Positions 7,667-15,106 of a stretch of 60,702 nt of DNA are shown in pieces. Each line of letters opens with the position of its first letter. Positions within the stretch are counted from its first letter, which is position 1. The position numbers were made by a program, and so were the translations under genes. The notes under the pieces are model-generated. The model was given only the letters and a program-made list of their open reading frames with translations. It was not told where the DNA came from and did no database searches. Source of the stretch: a virus; the IMG/VR virus record IMGVR_UViG_3300025872_000060, positions 1 to 60,702 of that record; one strand, given 5' to 3'.

Positions 7667-8011
7667 TCAATGGGGATCGCGGCGGGGGCGGCTAGGATTA
7701 GCGTACACACCGTAGCCGCAGAACGCGGCTTGTTCTGCGTTCGCAAGGTCATAAATGACATTGCGAATGGTGGTGACCACGCTACCATCGACTTCAACGA
7801 TGTAGTCGTTGGAACGCGCCTCTTGGCTGATCTTTGCAGCCGCGCCCCATGTCGCGCGGACATAACCGCGCGCGAATCCGTTCAATCCCGTGTGATGGGC
7901 GCAGAATACCTCTGAATCCCAGTCCTCGTGGAATGCGTCGATCAGGATGACATCCTCATCGTGAAACAGGACATTAGCGTGAGTATGTTCGGTTTGGGTG
8001 GTGGTAGCCAT
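7667..8011 (-). CDS. Hypothetical protein, 114 residues
   Basis: Starts M-A-T-T-T-Q-T-E-H after the leader motif, so the upstream open frame is not used. Contains E-D-V-I-L-I-D-A-F-H-E-D-W and Y-I-V-E-V-D-G-S-V-V-T-T-I-R. Ends in an Arg/Pro-rich stretch. No family recognised. Confidence 0.65.
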   Translation of the reverse strand: MATTTQTEHTHANVLFHDEDVILIDAFHEDWDSEVFCAHHTGLNGFARGYVRATWGAAAKISQEARSNDYIVEVDGSVVTTIRNVIYDLANAEQAAFCGYGVYANPSRPRRDPH

Positions 8012-8102
8012 GCTTCTCGTCCTCTGGTTTTGACGCCCTAGCCGGGCGCAATGATGCGAGGCAGGGCGCACTACTCGCCCTGCCTCGCGTGGGGGGGGTG
8101 GA

Positions 8103-8420
8103 TCAGATCAGCCCGAGGATTCGGAGCCACGAGCGGGGGTGGTCGGGCTCAACAGTCTCGCCGTCTACGCTGTCGCAGACGGAGTCGTACACCATGTCCT
8201 CCAGTTCATCGACGGAGGGGACTTCCACCCATTGAAGTTCCCCGTCGATGCGGAGATACTTGTGCGAGGGCAATCCATCCTCGCGGGTGCGGTATCCCTT
8301 CGGGGTGGCGACCCATCCCCCGCTTCGTGCGCGGAGATGGGAGGGCTTTCCATGCCCGTTGTCGGGCATGTAGTCGGCGGGTGCGTCAGGGGGGATGTTG
8401 TTTGTAGTGCTGTTGCTCAT
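8103..8420 (-). CDS. Hypothetical protein, 105 residues
   Basis: Starts M-S-N-S-T-T-N-N. Contains G-W-V-A-T-P-K-G-Y-R-T-R and an acidic S-V-D-E-L-E-D-M-V-Y-D segment. Leader motif 16 nt upstream. No family recognised. Confidence 0.65.
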   Translation of the reverse strand: MSNSTTNNIPPDAPADYMPDNGHGKPSHLRARSGGWVATPKGYRTREDGLPSHKYLRIDGELQWVEVPSVDELEDMVYDSVCDSVDGETVEPDHPRSWLRILGLI

Positions 8421-8461
8421 GCCCGTTCTCCTGCGGTTTTGACGCCTCGTGGTGACAGCCG

Positions 8462-8644
8462 TTAGGCTGCCTTCGTCTCCCCCTCGCGCGGGCGGTAGAC
8501 GCTGATGATCCTGCGCGCGAGGCAGCAGTAGATCACCTTGTCGCCCGCCTTGTAGGCGGTTCCGTTGGGGGTCTTGCCGTCCCACTTGGCTTCCATCAGG
8601 CGGTGCGGGTAGGTGATGGGCTTGTTGTTTGTAGTGCTTTGCAT
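8462..8644 (-). CDS. Small hypothetical protein, 60 residues
   Basis: Starts M-Q-S-T-T-N-N-K. The body L-M-E-A-K-W-D-G-K-T-P-N-G-T, then K-A-G-D-K-V-I-Y-C-C-L-A-R-R, suggests a small beta-barrel (SH3- or KOW-like) fold, as an inference from the G-D-x-V-x-Y pattern. No function assigned. Confidence 0.65.
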   Translation of the reverse strand: MQSTTNNKPITYPHRLMEAKWDGKTPNGTAYKAGDKVIYCCLARRIISVYRPREGETKAA

Positions 8645-8699
8645 GATTGCGATCCTCTGGTTTTGACGCCTCGACCGGGCGGGAAAGCGAGGGACGGTG

Positions 8700-8861
8700 C
8701 TACTCGCCCAACTTATCTCGCAAGTCGGAGATTTCCGTTCCGCTCATGTCATATGACTCTGCGATTTCCTCGCAGATGTCCATGTTCTTGAGCGCGAGGC
8801 GCGCGAGGTCGAGAACAATGTTCTTCTCCACGATGCCGAGGTAGTCTAGGGTGGGATTCAT
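8700..8861 (-). CDS. Small helical protein, 53 residues
   Basis: Starts M-N-P-T-L-D-Y-L-G at 8861. Contains I-C-E-E-I-A-E-S-Y-D-M-S-G-T-E-I-S-D-L, closely parallel to M-M-D-L-S-D-A-E-I-N-H-L in the 69-residue gene at 14542-14751, so the two may be distant paralogues. Function unknown. Confidence 0.65.
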   Translation of the reverse strand: MNPTLDYLGIVEKNIVLDLARLALKNMDICEEIAESYDMSGTEISDLRDKLGE

Positions 8862-8956
8862 GCTTCTCATCCTCTGGTTTTGACGCCCCAACCGGGCGGG
8901 AAAGCGAGGGACGGGGGCGGCACTACTCGCCCCGCGTCCCTCGCGGCTACCTTTCG

Positions 8957-9361
8957 TTAGGCGAGGGTCGCTTCGCCCTCGACTTGGGGGTAGGTCGTGC
9001 GACCTGCCACCTTCTTGATGTACGGCTTACCAAGCCGCTCCATCATCTCCGTAACGGCGGGGGACAAAGCCTCCTCTGCCGCCGCCCACTCCTCCTCGCT
9101 CATGGCGGCGATGTCTGCCGCCATCTCCTCCAAGCCGTCGCGCTGGAAGCCCATGCGCTTGAGCGCGATGCAGAGCAGGCGCAGCGGCTTCATGGCGTTC
9201 GTGAACTGCTGATCGTACTCGCAGCCCGTGTTCGCCGTGAAGCGAACGGTCGCGGTGATCTCGCCGCTCTCCGTGCTGTTGGGGAGAAGGTCTGCGAGCT
9301 CCTGAATGAGAGCCTTCGCAGCAGCGGACTTCGCGTTGAGGTTGATCTTCTTCTTGCTCAT
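8957..9361 (-). CDS. Hypothetical protein, 134 residues
   Basis: Starts M-S-K-K-K-I-N-L-N-A-K. Contains an N-terminal helix, G-E-I-T-A-T-V-R-F-T-A-N, and an acidic helical segment M-S-E-E-E-W-A-A-A-E-E-A. Unlike its neighbours it has a long leader of about 50 nt between the GGCGTCAAAAC motif and its start, containing a 10-codon upstream ORF whose TGA overlaps this ATG, and the hairpin GCGGCTCAGCCGC. Translation is probably coupled to that short ORF. Confidence 0.7.
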   Translation of the reverse strand: MSKKKINLNAKSAAAKALIQELADLLPNSTESGEITATVRFTANTGCEYDQQFTNAMKPLRLLCIALKRMGFQRDGLEEMAADIAAMSEEEWAAAEEALSPAVTEMMERLGKPYIKKVAGRTTYPQVEGEATLA

Positions 9362-9390
9362 CGTGGTAGCCTTTCGCGGCTGAGCCGCAT
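9358..9390 (-). CDS. Possible 10-residue leader peptide
   Basis: ATG at 9390 opens M-R-L-S-R-E-R-L-P-R and stops with TGA that overlaps the ATG of the following gene (ATGA). Its second to fifth codons form the hairpin GCGGCTCAGCCGC. Leader peptides of this arrangement can couple or attenuate translation; expression is inferred from position only. Confidence 0.35.
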   Translation of the reverse strand: MRLSRERLPR

Positions 9391-9433
9391 GGTTGTTGAT
9401 CTGATCCCTACGGTTTTGACGCCTTGCCCGATT

Positions 9434-9646
9434 TCACTTCGTGATCTTCCATCCTCCGCGACCAACCGTCTTGATGGTGTAGCCGCGCTCCTCAATTGCC
9501 TTGTGGAGCTCCCGCATGGATTCCGTGTGGCGGTCGCGGTCGCCCTGCGTGACGCAGAGGTCAAAGTCCCCGTCGAGGTCGAGGAAGGCTTGGATCAGGG
9601 TGTCGTCGTCCGCGTTGTCGATGAAGGATGAGTCGGTGATAGCCAT
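9434..9646 (-). CDS. Hypothetical protein, 70 residues
   Basis: Starts M-A-I-T-D-S-S-F. The C-terminal half, H-K-A-I-E-E-R-G-Y-T-I-K-T-V-G-R-G-G-W-K-I-T-K, and the start D-D-D-T-L-I-Q-A-F-L suggest a compact alpha/beta domain. No family recognised. Confidence 0.65.
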   Translation of the reverse strand: MAITDSSFIDNADDDTLIQAFLDLDGDFDLCVTQGDRDRHTESMRELHKAIEERGYTIKTVGRGGWKITK

Positions 9647-9694
9647 GCTTCTCACCCTGCGGTTTTGACGCCCCACCGGGGGCTTTCCCGCGCG

Positions 9695-10435
9695 TCATGC
9701 GCAGGCGATTCTCCCCGCCTCGTCAAAGTGGTACTCGTTCGCCTCCGCGCACCCCATGACCGCTTCCTCCCCCATGAGGTACTCGTACTCGTCGCGCAGG
9801 TCGCGGTAGATTGCCGCGCAGAGGTCGCGGTAGATTTCCTTCACGGCATTCTCAAAGTAGCCGATCTCCGCGCGGTAGTCGATATCGCCTCCGTGCTTTG
9901 CAGCGTCCGCGAGGTCGTGCATCTCGTCGCCCTGCTCGGGGGGATTGCAGTCCGCTTCCACCGCGACGGTGGCAGAATGTGCGTAGCGGTGCGAGTTTCG
10001 GGTGAGAGTCACCCACGCCTCGCCTTCCACGGCGAGTGGCAGCAGGGCGGAGAAGTCCGTCTTGCGGATGCCGCCCACCTTGTTCGCCAGCCACGCGGCG
10101 AATGTTTCCTTGCCGTCCTCCGCGCCGATGACGGTGCTTGGCGCGGGAGGATTGCCGAACAGACGGATGAGGGTGGCGGCATCGGGGGAAGCCGTGAACG
10201 AAGCCCCGTCCCCCTGCGAGTAGAAACCGCTGAAGGTGATGTCGGCATCGTTGAAGCCGATCTCCGCGAGAGCGTTCTTCCAAGTGTCCACGGTTCCATC
10301 CCACCAGTCGTGATCGGTGTTCACCTGCGCGCAGAAGTCGAACGCGCGCTCGTAGGCGGTGCGGCTGATCTCGCCGCTCTCGACGGCAGACTTCATCTCG
10401 GGCAGGGTGCGAACGGTGGTAGTGATCTGCTTCAT
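9695..10435 (-). CDS. Hypothetical phage protein with F-S-G-F-x-S-Q-G-D-G-A motif
   Basis: The 246-residue protein starts M-K-Q-I-T-T-T-V at 10435. After an N-terminal helix it has D-I-T-F-S-G-F-Y-S-Q-G-D-G-A-S-F, a motif I recognise from several uncharacterised phage proteins. Two more sections follow: G-R-I-like beta-rich part around 110-170 and an acidic, Tyr-rich helix (Y-R-D-L-R-D-E-Y-E-Y). Biochemical role unknown. Confidence 0.7.
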   Translation of the reverse strand: MKQITTTVRTLPEMKSAVESGEISRTAYERAFDFCAQVNTDHDWWDGTVDTWKNALAEIGFNDADITFSGFYSQGDGASFTASPDAATLIRLFGNPPAPSTVIGAEDGKETFAAWLANKVGGIRKTDFSALLPLAVEGEAWVTLTRNSHRYAHSATVAVEADCNPPEQGDEMHDLADAAKHGGDIDYRAEIGYFENAVKEIYRDLCAAIYRDLRDEYEYLMGEEAVMGCAEANEYHFDEAGRIACA

Positions 10436-10527
10436 GGTGATTGTCCTCCCGCGGTTTTGACGCCCTGAAGTCAATGGGCAATCCCTGACCTTTCGATCAG
10501 GGATGCCGTGTTCGTCGTGGAGGGGCG

Positions 10528-10869
10528 TTACGCCGCCTCTGCCTCGTCCTCGCCGTAGGGAGGCTTGCCCGCGAGGAGGTTCCTCGCACGCTCCGCGATG
10601 GACGCGGCATTGCAGGAATCCCCGTCCTCGTTGAGTTCCCAGACCTTGAAGCCCCTGCCCTCGAAGGCAAGGTTGCGCGAGGAGTATTCAAGCCCTGCGT
10701 AGTAGTCGAGGTTCCCGCCACGGATGGCGAGGTAGCGGTTGTTCACCGCGATATCCCCCGCCGAAGCCATGAAGCGGTGGACGGTGAGGAGCAGGGCGTT
10801 CACCTGCTCACGGGTGAGAATGTCCATGTCCTCGTCCGCGCAGAAAGAGTCGAATGTCGGGATGCTCAT
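10528..10869 (-). CDS. Hypothetical protein, 113 residues
   Basis: Starts M-S-I-P-T-F-D-S-F at 10869. Between the leader motif and the start lies a 40-nt spacer with the hairpin GCGGCAAAGCCGC and then AAAGGA, an arrangement like that of the gene at 8957. Contains L-T-R-E-Q-V-N-A-L-L and Y-L-A-I-R-G-G-N-L-D-Y-Y. Acidic C-terminus. No family recognised. Confidence 0.65.
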   Translation of the reverse strand: MSIPTFDSFCADEDMDILTREQVNALLLTVHRFMASAGDIAVNNRYLAIRGGNLDYYAGLEYSSRNLAFEGRGFKVWELNEDGDSCNAASIAERARNLLAGKPPYGEDEAEAA

Positions 10870-10928
10870 GTCGGTAGTCCTTTGCGGCTTTGCCGCGATG
10901 ATGGATTATCCCCTGCGGTTTTGACGCC

Positions 10929-11261
10929 TCAAGCCATAGCCATCAGCATGATCCGCACCGCGCTAGGGGTCATGGCGCACATCTCGTTGGCGAGAAGCCC
11001 GATCTGATCCCCTGTGCAATGCCCCGCAAAGAGGCAGGTGGCGGGATTGCCGTCCTGCTCGTCGCCGTGCAGGGTCATGCACTCCGCTGGCAAGCGGACG
11101 ATGCCATCCTCGCCGTAGAGGCTGTAACTCGCCGCAACGACGAAGCGAAGTTGGGCGACGGACGGGTGCTGACGCTCCCACCAAAGGCTTCCGCCTCGGT
11201 CGTGGAGGGCGAAACCCATGCGCTTCATGTCGGAGGGGGAGATGGTAGTGCTGTTGCTCAT
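10929..11261 (-). CDS. Hypothetical protein, 110 residues
   Basis: Starts M-S-N-S-T-T-I-S-P-S-D-M, the same opening as the gene at 8103-8420. Contains G-G-S-L-W-W-E-R-Q-H-P and a Cys/Ala/Met-rich C-terminal helix. Leader motif 16 nt upstream. No family recognised. Confidence 0.65.
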   Translation of the reverse strand: MSNSTTISPSDMKRMGFALHDRGGSLWWERQHPSVAQLRFVVAASYSLYGEDGIVRLPAECMTLHGDEQDGNPATCLFAGHCTGDQIGLLANEMCAMTPSAVRIMLMAMA

Positions 11262-11286
11262 GCCCGTTCTCCTGCGGTTTTGACGC

Positions 11287-11460
11287 CTACTTGAGTCCGT
11301 GAGTGAGGTAGCCTACCCAATGGGCGACGAATACAGCCACGATGCCGAACCATCCTCCGCGCCACGCGAAGTAGAATGTCCCCCACGCAAGCGACACGAC
11401 GAGGAGGAGGCACACGAGGAGGCCCACGACGAGGAAGAATGTGCTTGTTCTCTTGCTCAT
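11287..11460 (-). CDS. Small two-helix membrane protein, 57 residues
   Basis: ATG at 11460 follows the leader motif by 17 nt. The product M-S-K-R-T-S-T-F-F-L-V-V-G continues with a hydrophobic segment of Leu, Val and Cys (about 8-27), then A-W-R-G-G-W-F-G and a second hydrophobic stretch ending T-H-G-L-K. The reading frame fills the gap between its leader and the next one exactly. Function unknown. Confidence 0.65.
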   Translation of the reverse strand: MSKRTSTFFLVVGLLVCLLLVVSLAWGTFYFAWRGGWFGIVAVFVAHWVGYLTHGLK

Positions 11461-11488
11461 GCTTTTCCCCGCCCGGTTTTGACGCCGT

Positions 11489-11752
11489 TCAGAAGGCTTC
11501 GCCGCTGTCGGTTTCGTTCGGCTCGTCGGGGGTCACGGAGATGACTCCGTTAGCATCCCTCACGATCACGCCGTCGATCTTCGTGCAGTCGATGGCGAAG
11601 TCCCGTGCGCGGCGATAGAGTTCGGGGTCGATCTGCGAGACATAGTTGATGAACCACATCCCGTTGACCGCGATTGCCCCGATAACCTTCGCGGGGTGGT
11701 CGTGGGGAAGTGCGGAGATTTGGCGCGAGATGCCGTCGATGTGAACGCTCAC
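11489..11752 (-). CDS. Hypothetical protein, 87 residues (GTG start)
   Basis: The GTG at 11752 overlaps the TGA of the upstream gene (GTGA), so it is translated by coupling; this is one of the few genes of the array without its own leader motif. Contains P-A-K-V-I-G-A-I-A-V-N-G-M-W-F-I-N-Y and A-R-D-F-A-I-D-C-T-K-I-D-G-V. No family recognised. Confidence 0.6.
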   Translation of the reverse strand: MSVHIDGISRQISALPHDHPAKVIGAIAVNGMWFINYVSQIDPELYRRARDFAIDCTKIDGVIVRDANGVISVTPDEPNETDSGEAF

Positions 11753-12018
11753 GGCTTCGCTCCCGCCGCCGTGATTTGCAGGAGGCGAATGGGGTCGTTC
11801 ATCTCCGCAAAGGTTCCGTGGAACAGCGTGATGTTCTTCCCCGTGCGGAGGTCGGTGAGGAGGATGTCCACGATATCCTTGTCGCCCCCGCCGCAATCCA
11901 TGATGTGCGTGGACACGGAGTAGCCGAAGTTCTTGATCGCCGCCTCGATGTATCGGCTCCCCGTGCGAGTCACGGTCTGGTTGCTGCTGCCCTTCATCGT
12001 TCCGTAGAGTTTTGCCAT
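11749..12018 (-). CDS. Hypothetical protein, 89 residues
   Basis: Starts M-A-K-L-Y-G-T-M-K-G. Contains Y-I-E-A-A-I-K-N-F-G-Y-S-V-S-T and D-I-V-D-I-L-L-T-D-L-R-T-G-K, suggesting an alpha/beta fold. It has the leader motif and is followed by the coupled 87-residue gene, so the two probably act together. Confidence 0.65.
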   Translation of the reverse strand: MAKLYGTMKGSSNQTVTRTGSRYIEAAIKNFGYSVSTHIMDCGGGDKDIVDILLTDLRTGKNITLFHGTFAEMNDPIRLLQITAAGAKP

Positions 12019-12175
12019 GTTTGTCTCCTTGCTCGACTGGACGCGGTTTTGACGCCCAAGAAGAAAGGCTGCCGCACGAGCGAATCGCGCAGCAGCCCAT
12101 GGGGGAAAAGATCAGGTTTGGCGCAGGCATTCTAGCAGGTTGCCCCTGCTTGTCAAGCCCGCTTGACGGATTTCT

Positions 12176-12328
12176 TCACATTCCCCCGCGCTGCCGCCAC
12201 TCCTGACGGCTTTGCTTGGGGGACTTGCGACCGTCCCACGCCTTCGGGCGTTGACGGATTCCCGCCGCTTGGAGTTCCCGCGCGCGGCTGCTTGCGATCT
12301 GACGGGCGAGTTGGTGTTGGTTCTTCAT
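12176..12328 (-). CDS. Small basic protein, 50 residues
   Basis: ATG at 12328 follows the leader motif by 16 nt. The product, M-K-N-Q-H-Q-L-A-R-Q-I-A then S-R-A-R-E-L-Q-A-A-G and ending R-Q-R-G-G-M, is rich in Arg and Gln and has no hydrophobic core, as expected for a nucleic acid-binding or structural peptide. The stop is followed by about 110 nt without a gene up to the next leader, containing a weak inverted repeat of GGCTGC/GCAGCC. Confidence 0.55.
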   Translation of the reverse strand: MKNQHQLARQIASSRARELQAAGIRQRPKAWDGRKSPKQSRQEWRQRGGM

Positions 12329-12409
12329 GCTTCGGAGCCTCTGGTTTTGACGCCTTCAACGCCTTCTGCGCCTTGAATCCCCACGGGTGGTTGGCAGGGG
12401 ACGGCATGG

Positions 12410-12727
12410 CTACCACATCCCCTGATGGACTTCGACCACCTCGTAGCCTTCCTCGTTGTCGTGGTCGCTTACCACCCACTTGAGGACAGCCGTGCGACCG
12501 TCCTGACCAGTCACGCGGATGGCGCGGTCGGCAATGTCGTTGTCGTCGATGAAGGCATCGAAGCCCCTGTCCTTGAGGACATAGCACGCCCCAAGCGGGG
12601 TGTTCCGAAGGTAGTCCTGATGGATTGGTCCATCGTAGAAGCCCTTCGTCGCAAGGGTGCAGAGAACATCTGCGCTTGCGATCAGCCCGTCGTGAGTCTC
12701 AAACTTGATGTTGGTGGTGGTGATCAT
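12410..12727 (-). CDS. Hypothetical protein, 105 residues
   Basis: Starts M-I-T-T-T-N-I-K-F. Contains A-C-Y-V-L-K-D-R-G-F-D-A-F-I-D-D-N-D and A-V-L-K-W-V-V-S-D-H-D-N-E-E-G-Y. Mostly beta-strand pattern. No family recognised. Confidence 0.65.
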   Translation of the reverse strand: MITTTNIKFETHDGLIASADVLCTLATKGFYDGPIHQDYLRNTPLGACYVLKDRGFDAFIDDNDIADRAIRVTGQDGRTAVLKWVVSDHDNEEGYEVVEVHQGMW

Positions 12728-12812
12728 AGTTCGGTGCTCCGTGTTTTGACGCCTTGATGGGAAAGAGGGGGGAGGGCGGTAACTTCGCTGCCTCTCCCCC
12801 GTCCTCTTTGTG

Positions 12813-13187
12813 TCATGGCTTCTGACTGTTGATGAGGATTTGCATGAAGCCCTTGCTGACCTTGACGGTGGCAGTCGCCTCATCGAAGGTCACGCCCCAG
12901 TAGGAGTTCGGTTGCGCGGCGGGGCGGTCGAACAGGGAATCATCCTGCACGATGCGGATGCCTTCCGCTCCGTTCGCGTAGCACTTGTTGGCGAACTCCG
13001 CGAGGCTGTAGAACGCGCCAGCCTTGATATCTGCGGAGTTATGCCACATGGAATCGTGGCTCTTGGACAGGTTGAACACGCGGGTCATCATGTCCTTGGT
13101 GAAGTACCACACGCGCCGCGAATCACGCTTGCCGCTGATCTCGTTGAAGAAGGTGTAGTCGATGGTCGGGTTGGTGAGGGTAAGCAT
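12813..13187 (-). CDS. Hypothetical protein, 124 residues
   Basis: Starts M-L-T-L-T-N-P-T after the leader motif. Contains R-R-V-W-Y-F-T-K-D-M-M-T-R-V-F-N-L-S and Y-W-G-V-T-F-D-E-A-T. No family recognised; composition is ordinary for the array. Confidence 0.65.
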   Translation of the reverse strand: MLTLTNPTIDYTFFNEISGKRDSRRVWYFTKDMMTRVFNLSKSHDSMWHNSADIKAGAFYSLAEFANKCYANGAEGIRIVQDDSLFDRPAAQPNSYWGVTFDEATATVKVSKGFMQILINSQKP

Positions 13188-13313
13188 GGTTAGGTGCGTC
13201 CGGTTTTGACGCCTCGCATATCGCGGTGCGAGGGATGTGGGTCGTGAGGCGAAGGCGGGGCGGAATGAACAACGCCGTCCACGCGAGGACGGCGGTGATG
13301 GCTGCGGTGCGGT

Positions 13314-13562
13314 TCAACCGCTCCCTACTTCGGACAGCCGAATGAGACGCATGGTGTTGGCGAGGTCGTTCGCCTCCCGCCGCTCCTGCTCCATATGCTC
13401 GTCCGTGTGGAGATGGGCGAGGCTGTTCACGCCTTCCACGAGGATGTAGAAGCCGTCGATGCTCTTGTCCCTGCTCATAAATCCGTTGTCAAGCGCGTCG
13501 TTCAGCGCGTTGTCGAGGGATTGAAGGTCGGGTGCGTCGATCTTGACGATGAAACTGGGCAT
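13314..13562 (-). CDS. Hypothetical protein, 82 residues
   Basis: Starts M-P-S-F-I-V-K-I-D-A-P with AAGGAG upstream. It lacks its own GGCGTCAAAAC motif and sits 12 nt after the stop of the 30-residue membrane peptide gene, so it belongs to that transcription unit. Contains L-D-N-A-L-N-D-A-L-D-N-G-F-M and a Glu/Arg helix. No family recognised. Confidence 0.65.
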   Translation of the reverse strand: MPSFIVKIDAPDLQSLDNALNDALDNGFMSRDKSIDGFYILVEGVNSLAHLHTDEHMEQERREANDLANTMRLIRLSEVGSG

Positions 13563-13574
13563 GGATGCTCCTTT

Positions 13575-13667
13575 TTAGGCGGCGAGTACGAGGAGTGCGA
13601 CAAGGAGGGCTGCGAGGCTGATGACCCCGCAGACGATTTCGGTGTTGGATGGATTGTCGTTCTTCAT
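13575..13667 (-). CDS. Single-span membrane peptide, 30 residues
   Basis: The product M-K-N-D-N-P-S-N-T-E-I-V has one hydrophobic helix from about residue 11 to the end (V-I-S-L-A-A-L-L-V-A-L-L). Its ATG overlaps the TGA of the upstream gene (ATGA), and the leader motif lies inside that upstream ORF. It is followed directly by the 82-residue gene. Function unknown. Confidence 0.6.
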   Translation of the reverse strand: MKNDNPSNTEIVCGVISLAALLVALLVLAA

Positions 13668-13999
13668 GCCTTTGCCTTCCTTGTTTTGACGCCCTGCTTG
13701 GATGCCTTGACGAGTTGCTTCAGAGGATCGAAGAAGGCATCCGCAGGATGCGCCCACGAATCCATCAGGGAGGCATCCCCATACCACATCAGGGTCTTTT
13801 CCCCGTTCATCGTGATCTTCTCAAGGACGAAGCCCACGGGACCGTCCTCCTCCATGCGGTTGAGGTCAAGGGGCAGGGATATCTCCTCGCACCTCTCGTA
13901 GAAGTATTCACGAGCCTCTGCGATCCTCGTGAATACATCGCTTTCTGCCGCATCTCCGTAGCGGTCGATGGAATAGACGTAGTATTCGAGGAAACGCAT
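13664..13999 (-). CDS. Hypothetical protein, 111 residues
   Basis: Starts M-R-F-L-E-Y-Y-V-Y-S. The last ten residues include G-V-K-T, which is the translation of the GGCGTCAAAAC motif serving the next gene. Contains A-E-A-R-E-Y-F-Y-E-R-C-E-E-I and M-W-Y-G-D-A-S-L-M-D. Overlaps the following membrane peptide gene by 4 nt. No family recognised. Confidence 0.65.
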   Translation of the reverse strand: MRFLEYYVYSIDRYGDAAESDVFTRIAEAREYFYERCEEISLPLDLNRMEEDGPVGFVLEKITMNGEKTLMWYGDASLMDSWAHPADAFFDPLKQLVKASKQGVKTRKAKA

Positions 14000-14089
14000 G
14001 GTTCTAATGGTATTTCGGTTTTGACGCCATGCAATCGCCCCACCGCAGCATACCTCGCGCTGCGGCAGGGGACAGAGGAGAAAGATGAC

Positions 14090-14530
14090 TTACTTATCGG
14101 AAGGGATGCTCCCCCGCTTGCCCGACTCCAAGATGGGCAGCCCCGCCTCCGTGGGGATGTAGATGACGGCGTTGTTGCCTTCCTCAAGGTTCTGAATCCA
14201 CTGCCAACGGAGGTAGGCATCGTTGTTCTTGAGGGATTCCCCGATGATCTTGTTCGCCTCCGCGACTCCCTTCGCCCGCTCCACTTCCGCGAGGGCGAGG
14301 CTCTTCGCCGCCTCCAACTTGCTCTCCGCCTCAAGCACGGCGATCTTGCGGTTCTGCTCCGCTTGCACAAACTCCGCCATGCCCGTCTGCTCTGCGCTCC
14401 ACACGCGGTACTTGGGAGCGATGTAGAGCCATGCCGTACCCACGGTGAGTACCACCGCGCCGATGCCGACACTCCAAAGGGCGACCGTCTTGCCGTTCAT
14501 TCCTTCGTCCTGATTGCGTCCGTAGCTCAT
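14090..14530 (-). CDS. SPFH/prohibitin-like membrane-anchored protein
   Basis: The 146-residue protein has one membrane helix (about 15-38), then a long Ala/Glu/Lys coiled helix (about 50-105) with A-V-L-E-A-E-S-K-L-E-A-A-K, and ends N-A-V-I-Y-I-P-T-E-A-G-L-P-I-L-E. The Ala/Glu-rich helix followed by a Y-I-P-x-x-x-x-x-P-I end is what is seen at the C-terminus of band 7/prohibitin-type proteins, which scaffold membrane complexes. It is shorter than a full SPFH protein. AAGGAG precedes the ATG at 14530, 12 nt after the previous stop, so it is co-transcribed with the 69-residue gene. Confidence 0.6.
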   Translation of the reverse strand: MSYGRNQDEGMNGKTVALWSVGIGAVVLTVGTAWLYIAPKYRVWSAEQTGMAEFVQAEQNRKIAVLEAESKLEAAKSLALAEVERAKGVAEANKIIGESLKNNDAYLRWQWIQNLEEGNNAVIYIPTEAGLPILESGKRGSIPSDK

Positions 14531-14541
14531 CTTGCTCTCCT

Positions 14542-14751
14542 TCAGTATGGCGAGGCTTCATTGCCTTGCATGATTTGGTGGCACTTGTTCTGAAGATGAT
14601 TGATCTCCGCGTCGGAAAGATCCATCATCTCCCCGATCTTTTCCGCGATCTCCGCGTCCGCGAGGGCGACACGAGCCGCCTCCACGACCGCGATCAGTTC
14701 GGACTCGCTCATCTTCGACAGGGCGTTGTGAATGTTCTTGTACTCTTTCAT
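14542..14751 (-). CDS. Small helical protein, 69 residues
   Basis: Starts M-K-E-Y-K-N-I-H at 14751 after the leader motif. Contains M-S-E-S-E-L-I-A-V-V-E-A-A-R-V-A-L-A and M-M-D-L-S-D-A-E-I-N-H-L. The pattern resembles the gene at 8700-8861. First gene of a two-gene unit with the SPFH-like protein. Confidence 0.65.
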   Translation of the reverse strand: MKEYKNIHNALSKMSESELIAVVEAARVALADAEIAEKIGEMMDLSDAEINHLQNKCHQIMQGNEASPY

Positions 14752-14784
14752 GGCTTCGGTCCTTCGGTTTTGACGCCGCTCATT

Positions 14785-15085
14785 CAAATGCACAAGCCGC
14801 GCAGTTGTTCCGTTCGGGAGCGACCCTTGCGGCTGCGCGGCTTGCGTCCCCTTGCGCTCTCGGGGTATCTATTCCCTCTAGCACGCATGAGAGGCATTAC
14901 CTCATGCGCACACGGATGCCGTTAGCACGGCATTTTCTCGCGTCCATCAGAACCTTGCAAGGTGTTGCGTGGCTGCCAAAGTCCACTCTGATGATGCGCG
15001 TCCTGCGAGGGCACGCAGGTTTCCCTGCCGCACCGTGCCTAAGCTCTGTTTATACTCGCACGGTCGAGTGTCATTCGGTGCTTTG
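14785..15085 (-). ncRNA. Candidate structured RNA in a gene-free 300-nt stretch
   Basis: This stretch follows a standard leader motif (about 15083) but has no convincing ORF; the only one directly behind the leader is 11 codons long. It is dense in inverted repeats: CAAGCCGCGCAG (14793-14804) with CTGCGCGGCTTG (14833-14844), CGCATGAG (14884-14891) with CTCATGCG (14901-14908), ATGCCG (14916-14921) with CGGCAT (14928-14933), CCTTGCAAGG, and a GGCAGG-GAAA-CCTGC hairpin near 15030. This suggests a folded RNA with its own leader. A short peptide gene or decayed gene remains possible. Confidence 0.4.
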
Positions 15086-15106
15086 TTTTGACGCCATGTT
15101 CAGTTG

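Larger units (their letters stand above)
5258..8945. repeat. Intergenic hairpins, family C (conserved loop around ACTACTCGCC)
   Basis: A third hairpin type with C/G stems around the constant segment GCACTACTCGCC occurs at about 5262-5291, 6147-6178, 6530-6556, 7020-7047, 8060-8084 and 8906-8941, with a partial one at 8697-8710. The stem sequence varies with compensating changes while the loop stays constant, which points to selection on an RNA or DNA structure at the 3' ends of these genes. Confidence 0.8.
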
